From Streptococcus anginosus (GTDB taxonomy: Bacteria > Bacillota > Bacilli > Lactobacillales > Streptococcaceae), in assembly GCF_900636475.1 (NCBI RefSeq), contig NZ_LR134283.1:124001-188000 (forward strand): a DNA stretch of 64,000 nt, written 5' to 3'. Numbering within the stretch: the stretch's first letter is position 1; the number at the start of each line of letters is the position of its first letter. The notes below the pieces were generated by a model. The model saw only the letters and a list, made by a program, of their open reading frames with translations, was not told the origin of the DNA and searched no databases. Shown one piece after another: positions 45,517 through 54,640 of this stretch. A program made the translations under genes and the position numbers.

Positions 45517-46209
45517 ATGGTAAAATTAGTTTTTGCTCGCCACGGTGAGTCTGAATGGAACAAAGCAAACCTCTTTACAGGTTGGGCTGATGTTGATTTG
45601 TCTGAAAAAGGGACGCAACAAGCTATTGATGCTGGTAAATTGATTAAAGAAGCTGGTATTGAGTTTGACCAAGCTTACACATCTGTTTTGACACGCGCTA
45701 TCAAAACAACAAATCTTGCCCTTGAAGCGGCAGGTCAACTTTGGGTGCCAGTTGAAAAGTCATGGCGTTTGAATGAACGTCACTATGGTGGTTTGACAGG
45801 TCAAAACAAAGCTGAAGCAGCTGAAAAATGGGGTGACGAACAAGTTCATATTTGGCGTCGTTCTTATGATGTATTGCCACCAGCTATGGCAAAAGATGAT
45901 CAATATTCAGCACATACTGATCGTCGCTATGCAAACCTTGATGACTCTGTTATTCCAGATGCAGAAAACTTGAAAGTAACCTTGGAACGCGCTCTTCCAT
46001 TCTGGGAAGATAAAATCGCTCCAGCTTTGAAAGACGGTAAAAATGTATTCGTAGGTGCACATGGTAATTCTATCCGTGCCCTTGTAAAACACATCAAAAA
46101 ATTGTCAGATGACGAAATCATGAACGTGGAAATTCCTAACTTCCCACCACTTGTATTTGAATTTGATGAAAAATTGAATCTAGTGAAAGAATACTATCTT
46201 GGAAAATAA
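45517..46209 (+). CDS. gpmA: 2,3-bisphosphoglycerate-dependent phosphoglycerate mutase
   Basis: 230 aa glycolytic enzyme converting 3- to 2-phosphoglycerate. Phosphohistidine motif [10 protein letters not shown] near the N-terminus, catalytic Glu/Arg in [15 protein letters not shown] and second His in [11 protein letters not shown]. Codon use is that of a highly expressed gene. ATG 45517 follows AAAGGAG at ideal spacing; the longer frame to 45475 precedes it. TAAAATATAG upstream may be its -10 region. Confidence 0.96.
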   Translation: MVKLVFARHGESEWNKANLFTGWADVDLSEKGTQQAIDAGKLIKEAGIEFDQAYTSVLTRAIKTTNLALEAAGQLWVPVEKSWRLNERHYGGLTGQNKAEAAEKWGDEQVHIWRRSYDVLPPAMAKDDQYSAHTDRRYANLDDSVIPDAENLKVTLERALPFWEDKIAPALKDGKNVFVGAHGNSIRALVKHIKKLSDDEIMNVEIPNFPPLVFEFDEKLNLVKEYYLGK

Positions 46210-46226
46210 GCCCAATAAAATATTGT

Positions 46227-46251
46227 AAGCTCTGCGTAAGCAGGGCTTTTT
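46227..46251 (+). terminator. Terminator after gpmA
   Basis: 9-bp stem AAGCTCTGC / GCAGGGCTT with a GTAA loop and T-run. Confidence 0.85.
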
Positions 46252-46376
46252 AATATCATGCAAAGCTTTCATTTTTTAGCTGTGTTTTTTATCAATGTTT
46301 TCCATTTTCCACGACTTCATTTAGGTGGATTTATGGTACAATAAAAGATAGCATTTTGACTAGAATGAGAGATACC

Positions 46377-48425
46377 ATGTCTAAGAAAAAAAGAACATTT
46401 AATAGCCATTCAATCCCACGACGCTTGAATTTATTATTTGGAATTGTGATTTTACTGTTTATGAGTTTAATTGTGCGTTTGGGCTATATGCAGGTTGTCC
46501 ATAGGAATTTTTATACAAAAAAATTAGCGACAGCTAGTAAGACTAAGGTGACGACCAGCTCGGTTCGGGGGCAGATTTATGATGCGAGTGGGAAACCGTT
46601 GGTTGAGAATACAACCAAGCAAGTCGTTTCTTTCACACGTAGCAACAAAATGACGGCTGCAAAGATTAAAGAAATTGCTCAAAAATTGCTTCCATTGGTT
46701 TCTATTTCCAACGCAGACGTTACTGAGCGTCAACAAGTAGATTATTATTTGGCAGACAGCGAGGTTTATAAGAAGGTCGTTAATCAGCTTCCTAAAAATA
46801 AAAAATATGGTACAGATGGAAATCGTTTGGCAGAGTCTAAGATTTATAATAATGCCGTTAAGAGTGTTGATGTAGCAAAGTTAAACTACTCAGATGAAGA
46901 TAAAAAAGCTATTTATTTGTTTAGTCAGATGAATGCTATTTCTAATTTTGAGACGGGAAATATTCGTACGGATGATTTATCAGCTGATCAGATTGCGACA
47001 ATCGCCTCTAGATCGAAAGAACTGTCTGGTATCAGTATTACCACCAGCTGGGACAGGAAAGTGTTGGATACTTCTTTGGCTTCTATCATCGGAAGCGTTT
47101 CAAGTGAAAAGGCAGGGCTACCCGCAGAAGAAGTGAATGCTTATTTGAAAAAAGGCTATTCTCTTAATGATCGTGTTGGGACGAGTTATTTGGAAAAACA
47201 ATATGAGTCTACACTTCAAGGAAAACGCGCAGTCAAAGAAATCAATCTTGATAAAAATGGAAATATGGAAAGCGTGAAAAATATTTTCAATGGTAGTAAG
47301 GGAAATAATCTAAAATTAACAACAGATTTAGCTTTTCAGAACGGTGTAGAAGACATTTTGAGAAAGTATTTTAGTGCGGAATTAGCGAGTGGAAATGCGA
47401 CATATTCTGAAGGGGTCTATGCTGTTGCGATGAATCCTAAAACGGGTGCTATTTTAGCCATGGCTGGTCTGAAGCACGATACCAATACAGGAGAACTAAC
47501 AACAGACTCTCTTGGAACAATTATGAACAACTTTGTACCGGGTTCTGTGGTGAAAGGAGCTACTTTAACAGCTGGCTGGGAATCTGGAGCCATCACAGGA
47601 AATCAAGTCATGACGGATCAACCAATTTCTTTTGGAGGCTCCTCTGCCATCACTTCTTGGTTCACGCAATATGGGGCTCGTCAAATTACGGCTTTAGAGG
47701 CACTAGAATATTCATCCAATACTTATATGGTTCAACTAGCTTTAAATATGATGGGAACGCCTTATACGCCCAATATGGCGATTGATTTGACGAATTTGGA
47801 TTCCTCTATGGACAAATTGCGTAAAGCCTTTGCTCAATATGGCTTGGGAGCATCTACAGGAATTGATTTGCCAAGTGAATCAGAAGGCTACACACCTAAG
47901 AAATATACGTTTGCGAACTACTTAACCAATGCTTTTGGTCAGTTTGATAACTATACTCCAATGCAGTTGGCGCAATATGCTGCAACGGTAGCTAATGGCG
48001 GTACTCGTATTGCACCACACTTAGTAGAAGGAATTTATGACAATAATGAGACGGGCGGGCTTGGAAAGCTGATTGAATCCAAGTCAACCAAAGAGCTGAA
48101 TAAAGTTGATATTTCAAAAGAGAATATGGATTTGATTCGACAAGGTTTTTATCAGGTAGTTCATGGAACAAGTGGCTTTACCACAGGGCGTACTTTGTCA
48201 CAAGGTGAAGCAGTGCCGATTAGCGCCAAAACAGGGACAGCAGAAACCTTTGCGGGTGGAAAGGAAGCCATTAATACGAATGTAGTGGCTTATGCGCCAA
48301 GTAACAACCCGCAGATTGCAGTGGCAGTTGTGTTCCCGCACAATACAAACTTATCGTCAACCGTTAGCCATAGTATAACTCGTGATATTATTAACTTGTA
48401 TCATCAACAGCATCCAATGAATTAG
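46377..48425 (+). CDS. pbp2B: Class B penicillin-binding protein 2B
   Basis: 682 aa transpeptidase of septal/peripheral wall synthesis. One N-terminal membrane helix ([17 protein letters not shown]), PBP dimerisation domain (about 55-330) and transpeptidase domain with the acylated Ser390 in PGSVVKG, the SSN triad at 446-448 and KTG at 618-620. ATG 46377 gives the standard start; the upstream ATGs have no ribosome-binding site. An extended -10 TGGTACAAT lies at about 46334. Followed by recR after 10 bp, as in pneumococcus. Confidence 0.94.
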   Translation: MSKKKRTFNSHSIPRRLNLLFGIVILLFMSLIVRLGYMQVVHRNFYTKKLATASKTKVTTSSVRGQIYDASGKPLVENTTKQVVSFTRSNKMTAAKIKEIAQKLLPLVSISNADVTERQQVDYYLADSEVYKKVVNQLPKNKKYGTDGNRLAESKIYNNAVKSVDVAKLNYSDEDKKAIYLFSQMNAISNFETGNIRTDDLSADQIATIASRSKELSGISITTSWDRKVLDTSLASIIGSVSSEKAGLPAEEVNAYLKKGYSLNDRVGTSYLEKQYESTLQGKRAVKEINLDKNGNMESVKNIFNGSKGNNLKLTTDLAFQNGVEDILRKYFSAELASGNATYSEGVYAVAMNPKTGAILAMAGLKHDTNTGELTTDSLGTIMNNFVPGSVVKGATLTAGWESGAITGNQVMTDQPISFGGSSAITSWFTQYGARQITALEALEYSSNTYMVQLALNMMGTPYTPNMAIDLTNLDSSMDKLRKAFAQYGLGASTGIDLPSESEGYTPKKYTFANYLTNAFGQFDNYTPMQLAQYAATVANGGTRIAPHLVEGIYDNNETGGLGKLIESKSTKELNKVDISKENMDLIRQGFYQVVHGTSGFTTGRTLSQGEAVPISAKTGTAETFAGGKEAINTNVVAYAPSNNPQIAVAVVFPHNTNLSSTVSHSITRDIINLYHQQHPMN

Positions 48426-48435
48426 AAAGGATACT

Positions 48436-49032
48436 ATGCTTTATCCAACACCGATTGCAAAATTGATTGATAGCTTTTCAAAATTACCAGGAATTGGCAT
48501 AAAAACAGCAACGCGTTTGGCGTTTTATACCATTGGTATGAGTGATGATGATGTCAATGAATTTGCTAAAAATTTGCTTGCAGCGAAACGTGAGCTGACC
48601 TATTGTTCTATTTGTGGTAATCTAACGGATGATGATCCTTGTACTATCTGCACTGATGAGACACGGGATCAATCTACTATTTTGGTTGTAGAAGATAGCC
48701 GAGATGTTTCTGCTATGGAAAATATTCAAGAATACCATGGCTTGTACCATGTTTTGCAGGGATTGATTTCTCCTATGAATGGTATTGGACCAGACGACAT
48801 CAATCTGAAAAGTCTCATTACACGGTTGATGAATAGTGAGGTAACAGAGGTAATTGTGGCAACCAATGCGACAGCGGACGGGGAAGCAACTTCCATGTAT
48901 ATCTCACGGGTGTTAAAACCAGCTGGTATCAAGGTAACGCGCCTGGCTCGTGGATTAGCAGTTGGTTCTGATATTGAATATGCAGACGAAGTGACGCTGC
49001 TTCGGGCTATTGAGAATCGCACAGAATTGTAA
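48436..49032 (+). CDS. recR: Recombination protein RecR
   Basis: 198 aa. Helix-hairpin-helix near the N-terminus ([15 protein letters not shown]), zinc finger with CSICG and CTIC, then a Toprim domain ([14 protein letters not shown], about 80-175) and Walker-like C-terminus. Helps RecO load RecA onto gapped DNA. In operon with pbp2B. Confidence 0.95.
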   Translation: MLYPTPIAKLIDSFSKLPGIGIKTATRLAFYTIGMSDDDVNEFAKNLLAAKRELTYCSICGNLTDDDPCTICTDETRDQSTILVVEDSRDVSAMENIQEYHGLYHVLQGLISPMNGIGPDDINLKSLITRLMNSEVTEVIVATNATADGEATSMYISRVLKPAGIKVTRLARGLAVGSDIEYADEVTLLRAIENRTEL

Positions 49033-49042
49033 AAAAGAAAAT

Positions 49043-49079
49043 AGAGCTTTCCTTTAAAAGAAAATGGAAGCTCTTTTTC
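49043..49079 (+). terminator. Terminator after recR
   Basis: Stem AGAGCTTTCC / GGAAGCTCT with a T-run. Confidence 0.8.
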
Positions 49080-49164
49080 TATTCAAAAACAATCTAAAAT
49101 ATGATATACTAAAAAGCGATTAAATTTGTAGATTTCTTTTAAGATAAGAAGGTTAGGTATAAAA

Positions 49165-50211
49165 ATGGCAAAACAACAAATTATTCTCCTTTACGGTGGT
49201 CGCAGTGCCGAACGAAAGGTCTCTGTCTTATCAGCGGAGAGTGTCATGCGTGCGATTGACTATGATAAATTCTTTGTGAAGACTTATTTTATCACACAAG
49301 CGGGTGACTTTATCAAGACGCAAGAATTTTCAAGCAAACCTGCTGACAATGAAAAATTAATGACAAACGATAGTGTTGTTGAAAGTCAAAAGATTAAACC
49401 AAGTGATATTTACGAAGAAGGGGCGGTTGTGTTCCCCGTTCTTCATGGTCCAATGGGAGAGGACGGGTCTATCCAAGGATTTCTTGAAGTGTTGAAAATG
49501 CCTTATGTGGGTTGCAATATCCTTTCTTCTAGTGTTGCTATGGACAAAATCACGACAAAACGAGTGTTAGCTTCTGCTGGCATTCCGCAAGTTCCCTATG
49601 TAGCAGTGATTGAAGGGGAAAATATAGACGAAAAGATTGCAGCAGTAGAAGCCAATCTGACTTATCCAGTTTTTACAAAACCGTCAAATATGGGATCTAG
49701 TGTCGGCATTTCTAAGTCTGAAAATCAAGATGAATTGCGCTCTGCTCTTGAATTGGCTTTCAAATATGATAGCCGTGTCTTGATTGAGCAAGGTGTCAAT
49801 GCGCGTGAAATTGAAGTTGGTTTACTTGGAAATGAAGGAGCCAAAAGCAGTTTGCCAGGTGAGGTAGTGAAAGATGTTGCTTTCTATGACTACGAAGCCA
49901 AGTACATTGACAACAAAATCACCATAGATATTCCTGCAAAACTCTCTGAAGATGTCATTGCCACTATGCGGCAATATGCTGAAAAAGCATTCCATGCTAT
50001 TGGCGGTGTTGGTTTAGCTCGCTGCGATTTCTTTTATACTGATAAGGGCGAGATTTTCCTTAATGAGTTAAACACGATGCCAGGTTTCACTCAATGGTCG
50101 ATGTATCCGTTGCTTTGGGAAAATATGGGCATTTCTTATACAGATTTGATTGAGAAATTAGTTCTCTTAGCGCAAGAAACATTTGCAAAACATGAAGAGC
50201 ATTTGTTGTAA
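49165..50211 (+). CDS. ddl: D-alanine--D-alanine ligase
   Basis: 348 aa ATP-grasp ligase. N-terminal [20 protein letters not shown], the [20 protein letters not shown] loop, [18 protein letters not shown] loop and the Mg2+ site in [14 protein letters not shown]. The key residue before the omega loop (YEAKYIDN) is Tyr-type in the position that in vancomycin-resistance ligases is Phe/His, so the product should be D-Ala-D-Ala. It supplies the dipeptide used by MurF, the next gene. Confidence 0.95.
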   Translation: MAKQQIILLYGGRSAERKVSVLSAESVMRAIDYDKFFVKTYFITQAGDFIKTQEFSSKPADNEKLMTNDSVVESQKIKPSDIYEEGAVVFPVLHGPMGEDGSIQGFLEVLKMPYVGCNILSSSVAMDKITTKRVLASAGIPQVPYVAVIEGENIDEKIAAVEANLTYPVFTKPSNMGSSVGISKSENQDELRSALELAFKYDSRVLIEQGVNAREIEVGLLGNEGAKSSLPGEVVKDVAFYDYEAKYIDNKITIDIPAKLSEDVIATMRQYAEKAFHAIGGVGLARCDFFYTDKGEIFLNELNTMPGFTQWSMYPLLWENMGISYTDLIEKLVLLAQETFAKHEEHLL

Positions 50212-50220
50212 GACAAGATT

Positions 50221-50247
50221 GAAAGAGCCGAAAGGTTCTTTTTTCTA
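50221..50247 (+). terminator. Terminator after ddl
   Basis: 8-bp stem AAAGAGCC / GGTTCTTT, GAAA loop, T-run. Confidence 0.8.
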
Positions 50248-50342
50248 TTGTTTTAGTATGTCTTTGGCGAGTGTGTGTAAAAGTAGGTTATTCTGTGGTA
50301 TAATGAGAGAGTTAGAGAAATTTAAGACATATAGGTGAAAAA

Positions 50343-51713
50343 ATGCAATTAACGTTCTATGAAGTAGCTTCTGTATTGAAAGCACAAAATGATGTTCATC
50401 AATTTCCAGATTGTACATTTGGAAAGGCAGAATTTGACAGTCGATTGATTGGAGAGGGAGACTTGTTTGTTCCTCTTAAAGGAGCACGTGACGGGCACGA
50501 TTTTATTGTGACGGCATTTGAAAATGGTGCTGTGGCAACCTTGTCAGAAAAAAAATTGGGCGACTATCCTTATATTTTAGTTGATGATGTATTGGCAGCG
50601 TTGCAGCGTTTGGCACAGTATTATCTGGAAAAAATGAAGGTAGATGTCTTTGCAGTTACGGGTTCTAACGGTAAGACGACGACCAAAGATATGCTGGCTC
50701 ACCTCTTGTCAACAACTTACAAGACTTATAAAACGCAAGGAAACTACAATAATGAAATTGGTCTTCCTTATACGGTTTTACACATGCCAGATGACACCGA
50801 AAAATTGGTTTTGGAAATGGGACAAGATCACATGGGGGATATTCACCTTCTGTCCACAATTGCGCAGCCAAAAGTAGGTATTGTGACGCTGATTGGCGAA
50901 GCGCATTTAGAATTCTTTAAAAGTCGTCATGAAATTGCAAAAGGAAAAATGCAAATTGCCGACGGCATGAAAGACGGGACTCTTTTGGTTGTTCCAGCGG
51001 ACAAGATTATCAATGATTTTCTACCGAGCCAGCAAAATGTAGTCCGTTTTGGTCCAGACGAAGATATTTTCCTAACGAAATTAGAAGAACGAAAAGATAG
51101 TTTGACTTTTGAAACCAATTTCTTAGATAACGCCATTGACCTTCCAGTAACTGGGAAATACAATGCAACAAATGCCATGATTGCAGCTTATGTGGCATTG
51201 AAAGAAGGAGTAACACAAGATAAGATCCAAAAAGCATTTGCAACGCTTGAATTAACACGAAATCGCACCGAGTGGAAGAAAGCTAAAAATGGTGCGGATA
51301 TCCTTTCAGATGTTTACAATGCCAATCCAACCGCTATGCGATTGATTTTAGAGACATTTTCAACGATTCCGTTTAATGAAAAAGGTCGGAAACTGGCAGT
51401 TTTAGCTGATATGAAAGAATTGGGGGCTGATTCTAAACAAATGCACGGTGCCATGATAACCAGCCTAAATCCAGAAATTCTCTCAGAAATTTTCCTTTAT
51501 GGAGAGGACATGGCTGCTCTATTTGCCTATGCTAAGGAAATTTTCCCACCTGGAAAAGCCCATTATTTTGTAAAAAATGCTGAAAAAGATCAATTTTCTG
51601 ACTTAGTAAAAGCTGTTAAAGAAGCACTCAAACCAACGGACCAATTGCTGATAAAAGGAAGTAACTCTATGAACTTAGCTAGTTTAGTGGAGGAATTGGA
51701 GAATGAAGGGTAA
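50343..51713 (+). CDS. murF: UDP-MurNAc-tripeptide--D-Ala-D-Ala ligase MurF
   Basis: 456 aa Mur ligase, three domains: UDP-binding (about 1-95, DSRLIGEGDLFVPLKGARDGHDF), ATPase (P-loop AVTGSNGKTTTKDML; NNEIGLP; EMGQDHMGDI), and C-terminal domain with LADMKELG. Adds D-Ala-D-Ala to the UDP-MurNAc tripeptide. An extended -10 TGGTATAAT (50299-50304 core) gives its own promoter. Its end overlaps or abuts the DUF1697 gene. Confidence 0.95.
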   Translation: MQLTFYEVASVLKAQNDVHQFPDCTFGKAEFDSRLIGEGDLFVPLKGARDGHDFIVTAFENGAVATLSEKKLGDYPYILVDDVLAALQRLAQYYLEKMKVDVFAVTGSNGKTTTKDMLAHLLSTTYKTYKTQGNYNNEIGLPYTVLHMPDDTEKLVLEMGQDHMGDIHLLSTIAQPKVGIVTLIGEAHLEFFKSRHEIAKGKMQIADGMKDGTLLVVPADKIINDFLPSQQNVVRFGPDEDIFLTKLEERKDSLTFETNFLDNAIDLPVTGKYNATNAMIAAYVALKEGVTQDKIQKAFATLELTRNRTEWKKAKNGADILSDVYNANPTAMRLILETFSTIPFNEKGRKLAVLADMKELGADSKQMHGAMITSLNPEILSEIFLYGEDMAALFAYAKEIFPPGKAHYFVKNAEKDQFSDLVKAVKEALKPTDQLLIKGSNSMNLASLVEELENEG

Positions 51714-51748
51714 CAAATAAAGTACAGTATCTTGCCCTCCTTCGTGGT

Positions 51749-52255
51749 GTGATGCCAACAGGACCAAATCGGATCCCTAAGATGAGTGATTTGGTTCAAA
51801 TGTTGGAACAATCTGGTTTAGATAATGTTTCAAGTTATATTCAATCAGGCAATGTGATTTGCGAAACAAGCCTACCAGCTGAAGAATTAGCACAACACAT
51901 GCATCAGGTGATATTGGAAAGCATTGGTGCAAATTTATCCATTATCGTAGAAGAAAAGTCCGATTTAGAAAGGGCTATTTTAGGAAATCCCTTTTCTGAG
52001 GAGTTGGATTCGTCACGGATTCATCTCGTTTTTACAAACAATTACATTTCAACGGAGCAATTGGCAGAACTGCAAGTAATGAACTTTATGGACGAAATAT
52101 TTGCAGTTGGAACTGCTTGCCTTTATATGTATTTACCAAGAGATGCCAGAAAAAAGAAGTTAAATAATAATTTTCTTGAAAAGAAGTTAGGTATTGTCGC
52201 TACAACAAGAAAGCTAAGTGTTATCAAAGAATTAAGTAATAGGATGGATGAGTAG
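51749..52255 (+). CDS. DUF1697 family protein, probably damaged at the 5' end
   Basis: The frame contains the DUF1697 core (PKMSDLVQMLEQSG, NVSSYIQSGNVI, LFTERID-like end replaced by LSNRMDE). The conserved first strand QYLALLRGVMPTG is encoded in the same frame just upstream (51725-51763) but no ATG/GTG/TTG stands before it. ATG 51703, inside the end of murF, would be the natural start, yet its frame meets TAA at 51718-51720. Removing one base there (T 51718) would join MKGNK to KVQYLALLRG. As it stands, only GTG 51749 or ATG 51752 is usable and the first strand is lost. The family has unknown function. Confidence 0.6.
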   Translation: MMPTGPNRIPKMSDLVQMLEQSGLDNVSSYIQSGNVICETSLPAEELAQHMHQVILESIGANLSIIVEEKSDLERAILGNPFSEELDSSRIHLVFTNNYISTEQLAELQVMNFMDEIFAVGTACLYMYLPRDARKKKLNNNFLEKKLGIVATTRKLSVIKELSNRMDE

Positions 52256-52258
52256 GAG

Positions 52259-52957
52259 ATGAATCTACAAGAATTTTTTACAAGTCATAAAACGGAGGCC
52301 CCTCAATTAACTCCATTTTGGTATGGAATGATGTTTTTAGGAATCATTTATGTCATGTATAGTGCTGTAAAATATCATAAAAACAGGCGCTATCAGAACT
52401 TTTTGAAAGCTGTACAAGGTTTACAAATTTTAGTGCTTTATGGCTGGTATATTGTGACCTTGTCACCAATTTCTGAATCACTTCCTTTTTATCATTGCAG
52501 ATTGGCGATGTTTGCTGTTTTGCTACTGCCTGATTCTTCAACCTATAAACAGTATTTTGCGCTTTTAGGAGTATTTGGACCTATTTGTGCATTGGTCTAT
52601 CCTTTATTTGACCCATTTGCTTTTCCTCACATCACTTTAGTCTCCTATTTGATTGGTCACTATGCTCTTTTGGGAAATTCTCTCACCTATTTGCTGAATC
52701 ATTATGATAGCGAGTTATTGAGTTTACGGCGAATTGGAGAGATTAGCTTTAGTATGAATCTTTTATTATTATTTGTAAATCTGGTGAGTGGTGGAAATTA
52801 TGGATTTTTGAAAGTACCACCTTTAGTTGGAAGTCATGGAATGATTGCTAACTATATTTTTGTTTCATTGACCTTGACTTTAGCAATTTTCGTGGTTTCT
52901 CTAATCTTTAAACAAATCAGACAAGAACAAGAAGAAACAGTAAGACAGGAAAATTAA
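52259..52957 (+). CDS. YwaF/TIGR02206 family membrane protein, copy 1
   Basis: 232 aa with about six to seven hydrophobic helices. Characteristic LPFYHCRLAMFAVLLLPD, KQYFALLGVFG, LFDPFAFPH, NSLTYLLNHYD and VSGGNYGFL segments. TIGR02206/YwaF proteins are of unknown function. GTAGGAG precedes the ATG, which follows the DUF1697 stop closely. Tandem paralogue of the next gene. Confidence 0.8.
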   Translation: MNLQEFFTSHKTEAPQLTPFWYGMMFLGIIYVMYSAVKYHKNRRYQNFLKAVQGLQILVLYGWYIVTLSPISESLPFYHCRLAMFAVLLLPDSSTYKQYFALLGVFGPICALVYPLFDPFAFPHITLVSYLIGHYALLGNSLTYLLNHYDSELLSLRRIGEISFSMNLLLLFVNLVSGGNYGFLKVPPLVGSHGMIANYIFVSLTLTLAIFVVSLIFKQIRQEQEETVRQEN

Positions 52958-52960
52958 GCT

Positions 52961-53644
52961 ATGCCGAATGATTTTTTAACGACTCAAAAGACAGCACCAC
53001 CTCCCATTTCTGCTATGGGCTATGTGACGATAATAGGAATTCTCTTGTTCCTCATTTACATTTCAGTTCGCTATGCGCAAAACCCGATGTATCAGAAAAC
53101 TTTTAAATATTTACAAGCTTTTCAATTAGTTATACTTTATTCTTGGTATTTTGGTTTTCATATTTCATTTGCAAATAACCTGCCTTTTTATCATTGCCGC
53201 TTAGCCATGTTTGCCATGTTGCTGCTGCCAGATAAATGTCGAAGCAAGCAGTATTTTGCTCTTTTAGGTGTCAGCGGGGCGATTTTTGCAATTGGTTACC
53301 CAGTTTTTGACCCTTATGATTTTCCGCATCTCACCAGTTTTTCATTTCTTCTGGGGCATTACTGCCTGCTGGTTAATTCGCTGGTTTATCTTATCAACCA
53401 CTATGACAAGCAGCTGTTGAAGAAGTATGAGATTGTGGGCTACACATTTGCTTTGGATTTGTTTTTAGTTGGTGTCAATGCCGTAACTGGTGGAAATTAT
53501 GGATTGATGACTCATCCCCCGCTTATAAAAGGAGACCGGATCTGGGTGAATTACATACTTGTCTCACTGGTTCTGGCCACCGCTTTGCTCCTTTTTGATG
53601 AATATTTTAAAAGGCGATGGAAAAAGCAATCAAAATTAGTTTAA
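52961..53644 (+). CDS. YwaF/TIGR02206 family membrane protein, copy 2
   Basis: 227 aa paralogue of the preceding gene, separated by 3 bp. Shared segments in the same order are LPFYHCRLAMFAMLLLPD, KQYFALLGV, FDPYDFPH, NSLVYLINHYD and VTGGNYGL, giving clear tandem duplication with substantial divergence. Each copy begins with a hydrophilic stretch (FLTTQKTAPP here, FFTSHKTEAP in copy 1). The histidine-Cys-Arg motif in both may mark a functional site. Confidence 0.8.
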   Translation: MPNDFLTTQKTAPPPISAMGYVTIIGILLFLIYISVRYAQNPMYQKTFKYLQAFQLVILYSWYFGFHISFANNLPFYHCRLAMFAMLLLPDKCRSKQYFALLGVSGAIFAIGYPVFDPYDFPHLTSFSFLLGHYCLLVNSLVYLINHYDKQLLKKYEIVGYTFALDLFLVGVNAVTGGNYGLMTHPPLIKGDRIWVNYILVSLVLATALLLFDEYFKRRWKKQSKLV

Positions 53645-53659
53645 AGCTTTAAGCATTAC

Positions 53660-53692
53660 ATCCTCTGTCAAATTTATTTGGCAGGATTTTTT
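53660..53692 (+). terminator. Terminator after the YwaF pair
   Basis: Stem ATCCT..GTCAAA / TTTGGCAGGAT with a T-run. Confidence 0.75.
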
Positions 53693-53777
53693 ATTGTTTT
53701 TTCTCAATGTAAAAAAATTTTGCTAGATTTTATGAAAGAAAATAGTAAAATAAAGGTAGAAAGATAGGAGAGGGATA

Positions 53778-54206
53778 ATGGAAATTGGTAAAAAATTAAA
53801 AAAAGCACGTCAGATGAGTGGTTTGACACAAGAAAATGTCGCAGAAAAATTAAATGTATCTAGACAAACCATCTCAAATTGGGAAACAGAAAAATTTTAT
53901 CCGGATATTTTGTATGTTTTGCAGTTAAGTGATTTGTATCAGGTTAGTTTGGATGAATTGCTGAAAGGATATGAGCGCATGATTCAGCACTTAGAGGATT
54001 CGACAAACGTTGTAAAGAGCAACAAAAAGATTTTGCTGGCCTTTATATGTAATATTTGTCTCTTGTTTCTTTTCTTTATTTTTATCATTCCAATTTCTAA
54101 GAGTTATCTGCTGACCTTGATTGGTTTACTCGTCGTAACAAATGGGCTGTTTGTGTATCAATTGTTTAAACTAGTTGAATTAGACGCTGCGGTTCGCGTG
54201 GGATGA
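53778..54206 (+). CDS. XRE-family regulator with C-terminal membrane helices
   Basis: 142 aa. Residues 3-60 form a Cro/CI HTH (IGKKLKKARQMSGLTQENVAEKL, SRQTISNWETEKFYPD). After a linker (65-85) come two hydrophobic helices (LLAFICNICLLFLFFIFIIPI and LLTLIGLLVVTNGLFVYQLF), so it should be a membrane-tethered regulator. AGGAGAGGG precedes the ATG. The stop overlaps the next start by 4 bp; that small membrane protein may be its partner or target. Confidence 0.8.
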   Translation: MEIGKKLKKARQMSGLTQENVAEKLNVSRQTISNWETEKFYPDILYVLQLSDLYQVSLDELLKGYERMIQHLEDSTNVVKSNKKILLAFICNICLLFLFFIFIIPISKSYLLTLIGLLVVTNGLFVYQLFKLVELDAAVRVG

Positions 54207-54418
54207 AGCATCCTAATTTCTGGGGAGTTTTGGCAGCTGGCGGTCAACGGGGAGAAGGCTTGATTTTGTACTTATTAAACCGAAACAAGGCTGTTTTTTC
54301 CATGACGACAGAAGAAAAAGAAGAACTTCAAATGAGGAAACAACGGATTATCTATTTACTGGTTTTAATCGTTATATTGGTAATTTTTCTCTTTGCTAGT
54401 GTGATTGTGAGATTCTAA
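54203..54418 (+). CDS. Small membrane protein, unknown
   Basis: 71 aa. N-terminal NFWGVLAAGGQRGEGLILYLL stretch, a charged middle (TTEEKEELQMRKQR) and a C-terminal membrane helix (IIYLLVLIVILVIFLFASVIV). Starts in ATGA overlap with the XRE gene, so both are translated together. I do not recognise the family. A frameshifted tail of the XRE gene is possible but less likely because the protein has its own start and a complete helix. Confidence 0.55.
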   Translation: MKHPNFWGVLAAGGQRGEGLILYLLNRNKAVFSMTTEEKEELQMRKQRIIYLLVLIVILVIFLFASVIVRF

Positions 54419-54475
54419 AATGTAGTCTCTTATATCAAGAAACTGCGTCTTATAATTATGACTATACAAACAAAG

Positions 54476-54504
54476 GAAGCTGAGTCTTTTGCCCCAGCTT
54501 CTTT
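54476..54504 (+). terminator. Terminator after the XRE unit
   Basis: Stem GAAGCTG / CAGCTTC with a 12-base loop and T-rich tail. Confidence 0.65.
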
Positions 54505-54640
54505 ATATGTTCTAAGCAATTGAAAAAATCCTTTAAATCCGCTATAATAGGTAGGTTGAAAGAGTTAAGGACAGACCAATGTAGTAAGAGTTTGTGATAT
54601 AGAGATAAAAAATACTAATCAAAAAGAAAAAGAGGACAAA

